From: Sphaerolaimus hirsutus
Lineage: Eukaryota; Nematoda; Chromadorea; Monhysterida; Sphaerolaimidae
Assembly (NCBI GenBank): GCA_964036195.1
Contig: OZ038450.1
Location: forward strand, 28,212,794-28,276,793
Direction: 5' to 3'
Length of the DNA stretch: 64,000 nucleotides
The translations under genes and the position numbers were made by a program. Positions 57,108 to 64,000 of this stretch are shown in pieces (position 1 is the first letter of the stretch; every line of letters starts with the position of its first letter). The notes under the pieces were generated by a model, which worked only from the letters and a program-made list of their open reading frames with translations, was not told where the DNA came from and did not search any database.

Positions 57108-58387
57108 TACCGTATTTCTTCTAATAGAAGGACGCCCTTCTATTTTTTCGTCAACTTTTTTACCCGCCCTTCTATTGGAGACCGCCCTTCTATTTTTTTC
57201 GCCTTTTCTTCAGCGAATTTTTTTCACGTTCTGCGAAGGCCAAGGCGAGTATTGCGTCACAGTAGTGATGGAATGGCGCCATGGCGCTGGCGCCATTTGA
57301 GTGCGCCAAAGGGCGCCGCGCCATGGCGCCATTGGCGCTTGGCGCCCTTTTCCTGTGGCGCCTGGCGCCCATTTTCTGAAAAGCGCCATGGCGCCCTTGG
57401 CGCCCTTTCTCTGTGGCGCCCTTGGCGCCTGGCGCCCTGCCATAGAAGGGCGCCAAAATGGCGCCAGCAGGCTTTCAACGTGAGTGCCTCGTAAATGAGA
57501 AAAAATACAAAAGCGCGTCAGTGGATAACGGAAATTCACCAGAAAAATGGACAAAGTAGTGACATTGGATTGAAATTTTTCGTCCAACGGTTCATCAGAA
57601 GCGTTTGACCGATCAGAAGCTAAGAATGATGAACCATCAAAGTTGCAAACTCATAAATAAACGGATTCAAATTGTTGTAATTCCATTTCTGTCAACTTCC
57701 ATGTCGAATCCATGTGAAGTGAATGCATTGTTTTGTCTAATGGGATATTTCATCATGTCAAGTGAATGTCAAGTGGAAGTACGATTTTATTCAAAAATTG
57801 TTGCTAGTTGTTGATTTGTTGATTTTTTGTTGATTACATCCTGGAGAACGTGAATACGGAAGTGAATTTGTGCAAAAACACTTCTAGCACACACAGGGTA
57901 TTGTACGCACTTATTTACTCTGGCGCCTTTGGCGCCTGGCGCCCTGACTTTCAAATGGCGCCATTGGCGCTTGGCGCCCTCTTTCCGTGGCGCCATTGGC
58001 GCCTGGCGCCCACTTTTTGAATGGCGCCATGGCGCCCTTGGCGCCTGGCGCCCACTTTCCGAATGGCGCCATTGGCGCTTGGCGCCTTTTTCTGGCGCTT
58101 TTCCATCAATACGTCACAGACTGTTCATAGAATGATGATTTATACAGTTTATTCAACATTTAATGTTAAAATAGCACCAAATCAATGGACAAAAGCCACT
58201 AAAGCACAGCGTCCGCTGATATTTTAAATTTTTCATGTATTTGGCACAATTCCAGCACTTTGTGTACCTTCTATTGGAGACCGCCCTTCTATTTATTTGG
58301 TGGCCCAAATTAAGTTGAAAAAGTGTACCTTCTATTGGAGACGCCCTTCTGTTGGAGACCCGCCCTTCAACTAGAAGAAATACGGTA
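57108..58387. mobile_element. TA-flanked MITE, AATAGAAGG subfamily, interrupted
   Basis: Left TACCGTATTTCTTCTAATAG, right CTAGAAGAAATACGGTA. Same interior as 3033-3539 (TTCATAGAATGATGAT and TTAATGTTAAA are shared), with a GCGCC-rich element inserted at 57263-58111. It lies in the intron between two TG1 exons. Confidence 0.8.
57263..58111. mobile_element. hAT-like GCGCC-rich element, third copy
   Basis: Starts TAGTGATGGAATGGCGCC and ends GGCGCTTTTCCATCAATA, with an exact 8 bp target duplication CGTCACAG at 57255-57262 and 58112-58119. The MITE copy at 3033 shows a single CGTCACAG at the matching place, an internal empty-site control. Confidence 0.9.
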
Positions 58388-58498
58388 GTAGCTTTCGGTG
58401 TAGTGTGATCGATATTTGAAAAAAAGTTTTTCAAATTTAACGTTCAAAGTTCAACAAAACAACTTTTAAATGTCTATTAACTTTCCACCGATCACTAC

Positions 58499-58760
58499 TA
58501 CCGTATTACCTCGAATTATCCTCTCCCACGAATTAACCCCCATCGAAATACCTCCAGGTCTGAGCGTGCTGGGGAAACCATAACACCCCCCCCCCCCGTC
58601 GAAATACCCCCACCCAAAAATAGTGTAAAGAGAATGTATTATTTAAATGACGAAACCGGAACATGAGTTGTCTTAAAAAACTATAGGTATTAAAAAACGT
58701 TTACATGGTTTCTTAAAAAACGGGATAAAACGGGTTTTTTCATTCAAACCCCCCCCCCCC
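58499..58760. mobile_element. Truncated TA-flanked G-rich MITE
   Basis: A left terminus TACCGTATTACCTCGAATTA is present, and C-runs follow, but no matching right terminus. It ends against the pyrimidine tract that precedes the TG1 exon at 58774, so MITE sequence may now supply that splice acceptor. Confidence 0.55.
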
Positions 58761-58773
58761 CTTTTCAACTCAG

Positions 58774-59049
58774 AGAGCTGCATCGAGCAACGTGAGCGGA
58801 TACTCGCCGAAAATGAAAAATCAACTAGTTACGTTGTGGACGGGTCGTACGCGCCGCAGTGTGAGGAAAACGGTTGGCGCCAGCGCCATTTTTATGGCGT
58901 TACACGGTTTAGTCCAGTATAGTTGCCGTGGTGAAACGCCAATTTTACTAATGACAGGTAAATGGAAAAAGGAACAGCATTCTGACGCGGACTACTGGTG
59001 CGTCAACCCGGATACTGGAGTGAAAATTGGGGAACTCCCTTGTGAATGA
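58774..59049 (+). CDS. Thyroglobulin type-1 domain, final two exons
   Basis: Exon 58774-58896 encodes SCIEQRERILAENEKS, then GSYAPQCEENGWRQRHFYG; exon 58958-59049 encodes KWKKEQHSD...YWCVNPDTGVKIGELPCE and stops. This is a complete TG1 domain (C...R, Y-P-QC, CWCV-like WCV, G...PC). The 61 bp intron has a GC donor (TATG|GCGTTA) and a CAG acceptor. The upstream junction to 56854 agrees in phase. As the gene ends here, the protein ends right after its last TG1 domain. Probably secreted, given the signal-peptide exon at 13317 if that belongs to the same gene. Confidence 0.82.
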   Translation, partial: RAASSNVSGYSPKMKNQLVTLWTGRTRRSVRKTVGASAIFMALHGLVQYSCRGETPILLMTGKWKKEQHSDADYWCVNPDTGVKIGELPCE

Positions 59050-59281
59050 TGCACATTGTGTAGTGTGATTTTGGGATTGAGTTTATTTAGAACATGTTTT
59101 GAGTTTGTGCATCGAGCACACATAATTATTGAGTATTGAGAACACAATGAGTATAATAGGAGGCAATTTATGAATTCCAGATCCCACTATTAAACAAAAT
59201 TTTCAATGAACAGGGTTCGAACAAGGGAATGCACCATATAAATACAATGAAACATTTAATATAAACAAAAAACAACACCAA

Positions 59282-60526
59282 TCAATGATCTTTGGTCACC
59301 ATCAATCGCATCAAATTTGCCGTCAACTTTTCCAGCCGCTTCACATCCTGCGCCTGCGTATCAAGTTCATTTTTTTGACAAAAATCAGCGACATTCCAGC
59401 TGGGGTTTTACGGAACGCAAAACTCTGCAAACTACCTACCGTATTTCCTCGAAATACCCCCCCCCCTCAAAATAGACACTATGAACTTAACCCCCCCCCC
59501 CAAATTTAGTGTATAGAGAACGTAAATGACAAAGGCTGCGGTTTGTCATCTGGGTAATGCAAAACACACGTTAAAAACGATGACTCTGTTATGTGAGAAC
59601 AGTGATTATACGTCTACACACTTATACAAGTCTTTAAAGTCTAATAAATGGCGATTTTTGTTGCATTTATGACGTCTGCGTACGTTTCAGACGACAATTT
59701 AGTACTTGGTTTTCAAAAAATCATTGGCGAAATAATAACCCCCCCCCATCGAAATACCCCCCCCCCCCTCGTTTAACCCCCCTCAAAATTCTCATTCTGA
59801 AAAATATAACCCCCGGGGGTATTTCGAGGAAATACGGTAGTTTTTGCTTTTCAGCTGAGATTTTTTAGAATTTTGTTTTACAGTGTGGTGTAAAAGATAA
59901 CATGCGACGTGCATTCGCACATCGTTCTGAGACATGTTAATTAAAGTATAAATTGACTTGGGGACCAGATAAAACACGGTAAAACACAGTACGCCAATAC
60001 GCATTCGCTACCGGGGTTCAAACGGGACCAGTTTTTCGGACCGGGACAGACATTTTCTATCGGGACCGGGATTTGGGCGTCGGGACCAGGACCGCCCAAG
60101 TCCCGGAAATTTACCAGGACCACGGTCCCGTTTGAACCATAGTGGTGGGGGGGGGGTTTCCCCAAATCGCCCAGCTATCTATTTATCTACAATGGATACT
60201 TTGTTTTGCTGAACAGTTAAATACCTCCAATAGCAAACGGAAATAAACTAAACTATCTCCAAAACGTCCGACCAAATAAATTTCTATGGGGTCTTATTTG
60301 AGCATACACGGTAACCCTTCCAAACTTCCCAAAAAATTACTTTTTTTTAAAAACCACGCACCTGCTGTGTAGCATACTGCAAGCAGACCATATCATCAGT
60401 AAGTTTCACTTCCAGTCGACTTCCACTGGCGGAATATTTGGTCACCAAGCGACATTTTCCGCCGCTCGCAGACCACAATTTCTCGGCCGCACGCGAAAAC
60501 TCCTCCCACGTGGTGAAGTAGGTCAT
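59282..60526 (-). CDS. SRP9: Signal recognition particle 9 kDa protein
   Basis: Exon 1, 60526-60362 (55 codons), begins MTYFTTWEEFSRAAEKLW, the conserved SRP9 start, and continues with LVTKY...KLTDDMVCLQYATQQ. Exon 2, 59353-59282 (23 codons plus stop), reads AQDVKRLEKLTANLMRLMV. The junction is phase 0 with GT-AG ends. Total 78 aa, close to the usual 80-86. With SRP14 it binds the Alu domain of SRP RNA and slows translation during targeting to the ER. The intron (59354-60361) contains a MITE. It converges with the TG1 gene, whose stop is 232 bp away. Confidence 0.95.
59437..59839. mobile_element. TA-flanked G-rich MITE in the SRP9 intron
   Basis: Left TACCGTATTTCCTCGAAATA, right TTTCGAGGAAATACGGTA, 403 bp, with C-runs. 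A short right-end fragment of the family is also seen at 60288-60312 (TTATTTGAGCATACACGGTA). Confidence 0.82.
60014..60138. mobile_element. Small MITE with GGTTCAAACGGGAC termini
   Basis: GGTTCAAACGGGACC at the left and the inverse GGTCCCGTTTGAACC at the right, 125 bp, interior of CGGGACCGGGA repeats. No clear target duplication. Confidence 0.6.
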
Positions 60527-60846
60527 TTTTTATTGGCACTGTGTTTAGAAAATGACTGTTAATGTAGAAAGGAGGCGACAACTGAAACGACATAAGTGGT
60601 TTTTAATTTATTAAGTGAAGTTGTGTCGATTCAATTACAAATAAACTGGTGGTTGTAAACATTTGGGACTTGACTGATGACTAACTTATCACCCACAAAT
60701 TTGCTTTTCACTTGATGAATTCATACGAGGATTACAGTATTTTACCAAATCCTTAGAATGGGAACGATGCGAATTTTCGACATCAACAAACGACACTGAA
60801 AAGGAAATCTGAAAAACACCACAATGGCCCATAGGGGCAGGCCTGA

Positions 60847-61047
60847 TACGCACATCTGCCCGTTACGCACATTTGCCAGTTTTTTTCACTTGACATTTTT
60901 TCAAGTGATTTTCAGATATGAGTGAAGTGACAAAAGTTCACTAATGTCATTGCGTAGCGTTTTTCACTTCACTCATATCTGAAAATCACTTGAAAGTGTC
61001 AAGTGAAAAAAACGGGCAAATGTGCGTAACGGGCAGATGTGCGTATC
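60847..61047. repeat. Long hairpin upstream of SRP9
   Basis: Arms of about 80 bp (GCACATCTGCCCGTTACGCA and inverse; TTCAGATATGAGTGAAGTGA and inverse) around a loop of about 35 bp. It lies about 320 bp upstream of the SRP9 start. A second, shorter inverted repeat (TTTCGGCTTCACGTGTCGCA and inverse) lies at 61110-61210. Confidence 0.8.
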
Positions 61048-61222
61048 AGTGCACACCCGGCCCACACACTAGTTGACACACATGTGTCAACTGGGTTGTG
61101 TCAACTCAGATTTCGGCTTCACGTGTCGCAGAGCGATCTACAAATGAAAAATATATACCTATTACGATAAGTGCCTTTGAAAATCGCTCTGCGACACGTG
61201 AAGCCGAAATTTGCGTTGACAC

Positions 61223-62312
61223 CAGGGTTGGTTTTATAAAAATTCATTTTAGTAAAATTGTATAAAAATTGTATAAAAATTTTATTTTATTTTTATTTTA
61301 TTCTTGTCTCATTTTATTTTATTTTATTCCCAAAAGTGATTAATAAAATAAAATGACACATTTTACAAAAATTTTACAAAAACTTTACAAAAATTTTACA
61401 AAAAATCAAACATGCGTCCAAGGCCAGAACAATGTGATAATTAGACCTATACATGAAAAACATGTGAAAAATTTTTCCCTTTACTTTTCAAAAGTTGCAT
61501 GCGGTATGTATTGTTAGCTAGCTGCAAGTGTAAAGATACAATTATCGATAGGAATGGTTTGCATTTTCAGTAGAAGGACTACTGGAGTGTGCTGGGCACA
61601 TTTGTAAAATGTCACGCAATGTGTCAATTGTCATGACAAATGTAAAGTAAAGTATCAATTGTCATGCAAAATGTCAAGTGTCATGTAAAATTTCAAGCAA
61701 AGTGGCAATTGTCATGACAAATGTCATGCAAAGTGTAAATTGTGTATCCAAATCTAGTGTTTTTGTATCCATAGTATGTTTGATATTGATATACAAATCT
61801 TATGTTTTTGTATGCATAGTATGTTTTATATCCAAATATTATGTTTTTGTATCCAAATGTTCACATAAGATTTGGAGTCAACAACAACATTATTTGGATA
61901 CAAAACATAAGAATTCGAAATAAAACATGAGATTTGAACACAATTTGTTTGACAATTTATACTTTAATTTTTACATGTCATGACAATTTACACTTTACTT
62001 TACATTTGTCATGACAATTTGCATGACATTTAACATGACATTTGACACTTTACAATGCTTGGGACTGCCCCCAGATCCATGAATAAACAGGTAGACACAA
62101 GCAATGAGAGAAAATTTTACAAAAAAATGTAAATTTTTATACAATTTTACAAAAATATGAATTTTTATACAATTTTACAAATTTTTTTACAAAAATTCGA
62201 ATTTTTATACAATTTTTATTTTTATTCTAAAATTTTCCATTTTATTTTATTTTATTTTATTCTGAAATATTCCATTTTATTTTTATTTTTTTCTGAGATT
62301 TTGCCAACCCTG
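61223..62312. mobile_element. hAT-like element, CAGGGTTGG family, copy 3 (inverted)
   Basis: Bounded by CAGGGTTGG and CCAACCCTG with an exact 8 bp target duplication GTTGACAC at 61215-61222 and 62313-62320. Same interior as 4803-5787 in the opposite orientation. Confidence 0.9.
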
Positions 62313-63107
62313 GTTGACACAGACACATGTTTCAACTAGCGGTGGTCCACCATATCTGGTGGATACTCAATATCGGCAATGATAGAAAAAGAATGTGGTC
62401 GACATCCGATGAGACAAATCGTTCCAACCCTGGACCCAAATTCAATTGTTACCCTGGGAGCGGTTATTGTCCGCATCAAAGCCCATTCCGCATGTAGACC
62501 CATTATGCCTGCAGGGGTAAGGAAGGGGGGTGGGTAACACCACCACAAACCACCCAGCTATCTATCTATCCCTGGCACAAATTTTTTTGGTTACATTCCC
62601 TTGAACACCCCCGCACCCGCAAATTGCCTAGCTATCTAGCTATTGAGCGCTTTAGAGCAATTTCACCCTAATTTTCATCAAAATTCCCTAATTTTCCTAC
62701 TTCTTATAGATTTTCACCTTCAAAATAACTAGGTCATGTGTTTTTTTACCTATTTTCAACATGCCAGGTATAATAAAATGTGTTCCAGGTTAACATGCGT
62801 GATGGGTTTAGATGCGGAAAAGTGCACTGCCGCAGCACGGTAGGCGAGCTGAAAAATGAAATGTCGAGAGATAAGGCACTAAGATTATGTTTAGGGCTGT
62901 TGGATTCATATTATCACAACTTTCAAACCAGAAACGAATGCGTTTCAACGAATGTTTGATGTTTATTCATTGATTGAATTTATAATCCGTTATTCTCATT
63001 TGAGTGAAATTTGCGCCGATGAAAAGGGAGGAACGTAACCACTTTAACAGAAAAAACACACAAATCAACATAAAAGTGTTGTCGCAATATTTGACCTTGC
63101 CAATATA
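62313..63107. other. Repeat-derived interval without genes
   Basis: Contains a degraded piece related to the 2053-2550 element (AGCTATCTATCTATCCC near 62558-62572) and otherwise unremarkable AT-rich sequence. No supported coding region. Confidence 0.4.
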
Positions 63108-63296
63108 ACATCCAGGGGGCAGTCCCGCATCCTGTAAAGTGTAAAATCAAGTGTGAAATGCCATATCAAATGTCGATTGCAAAACAGTTTATTACTGAAC
63201 TTTTGACACTTTGCACGAAAATTGGCAAATTCGTATGATATTTTGCATGACATTTGACACTTTTACACTTTACAGAATGCAGTACTGGCACCAGAC
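63108..63296. mobile_element. Palindromic MITE, GGCAGTCCC...CTGTAAA family
   Basis: Left CCAGGGGGCAGTCCCGCATC, right approximate inverse AATGCAGTACTGGCACCAG; the interior is AAAGTGT/ACACTTT text as in the other copies. From 63297 to 64000 I see no gene. Confidence 0.6.
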
Positions 63297-64000
63297 AGAA
63301 TTTTTACTGACTAAGCGACAAGTTTTTGAACCACATCATGACTGGAAAACCAACGAAAAGTCAGTTTTAAGCAAAAAGCTATATTTTGTTATTTAGCTCC
63401 CCAGAGCACTCAGAAATTTGAAATTTACTAAACCTCTGGGATCACAACACATGACATAAACAAAAGATTACATAAAAATGTGCAGAACACAGACAGGCAT
63501 CAGGAAATGTTAAATATGCTAAATATTTTATAAATAGTGTATTTTACACACCGGGAGATTGAAGTTGGGGTAAGAATGCAGGAATATGTAAGATTAGGAT
63601 TTCATGAAAATTTTGGCAAAACAATTGCAAAAGTTTATCTCGCTCTAAATGTATACTTTCGCATCACATTTTTTCAAAATCATATTTATTAAACATGGAA
63701 AATATCGTTAAATAAAAACATAGGTAGATTCTTGCCTCAATTCATACTTTACGTCTATAGGAATAATAATCAGTATTATTTTTATACTTGCAGACATTGA
63801 TATCACAAAAAAATCAAATGTCCGCATGACACCAATCAACAATATGGTGCACCGGCAACAAATTTTTGTGCGACAAGCTTTTTGAGTTCTTGATTTCTTC
63901 CCAGTGGTAAGTGACAGCAGAAGTCATAAGTGGTAACTCAAGTGACAACTTAAGTGATCTTCTAAGTGACGATAAAATTGCCCTAACGATAAGTTTTCTG

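Noticed and set aside
1..64000. CRISPR arrays, rRNA genes and prokaryotic operon features
   Set aside because: The sequence is eukaryotic nuclear DNA; direct repeats seen are minisatellites or transposons, and no rRNA-like region was seen.

Overview
This is eukaryotic, almost certainly invertebrate metazoan, genomic DNA: AT-rich, full of short non-autonomous DNA transposons, with host genes split by short introns. Two host loci are recognisable. One is a plus-strand gene for a secreted protein with thyroglobulin type-1 (TG1) domains (exons from about 13.3 kb to 59.05 kb; a decayed paralogue lies at 1.9-3.0 kb). The other is a two-exon SRP9 gene on the minus strand (59.28-60.53 kb). The species cannot be named from the sequence; a sponge, cnidarian or similar marine invertebrate would fit.

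The centre of the window (18,632-55,718, 37.1 kb) is one giant, intron-rich Polinton/Maverick (adintovirus-like self-synthesising transposon or integrated virus). It starts with AG and ends with CT, has terminal inverted repeats of about 0.44 and 0.52 kb, and sits between short G-runs that could be a 5-6 bp target duplication. It encodes a protein-primed family B DNA polymerase (18 exons), a retroviral-type integrase, an FtsK/A32-type packaging ATPase, a double-jelly-roll major capsid protein, a penton-like minor capsid protein fused to a long acidic N-terminal region, and a small basic helical protein of a type recurrent in such elements. Genes I do not recognise include a coiled-coil protein with tandemly duplicated exons and a C-terminal membrane anchor, a 6.7 kb multi-exon plus-strand gene, a Cys-rich multi-exon gene that shares DNA with a second open frame, two small genes next to the integrase, one next to the capsid genes, and one divergent from the polymerase. 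I found no adenovirus-type protease. Several reading-frame problems (ATPase Walker A, major capsid start, one polymerase intron) suggest this copy may be defective, or that introns are non-canonical.

The element is the innermost of four nested layers: Polinton, inside a TA-flanked G-rich MITE (18,254-55,764), inside a fold-back element (18,152-56,710), inside what would be an intron of about 50 bp splitting a TG1 domain.

The flanks (1-18.1 kb and 56.9-64 kb) are mostly repeats: three families of hAT-like elements with exact or near-exact 8 bp target duplications, a large family of elements with termini like CCGTATTTCCTCGAAAT flanked by TA, large fold-backs, and one 5'-truncated LINE-like insert flanked by a duplication of about 200 bp. 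Exon boundaries were read by eye from GT/AG signals and phase, so short or terminal exons may be wrong.
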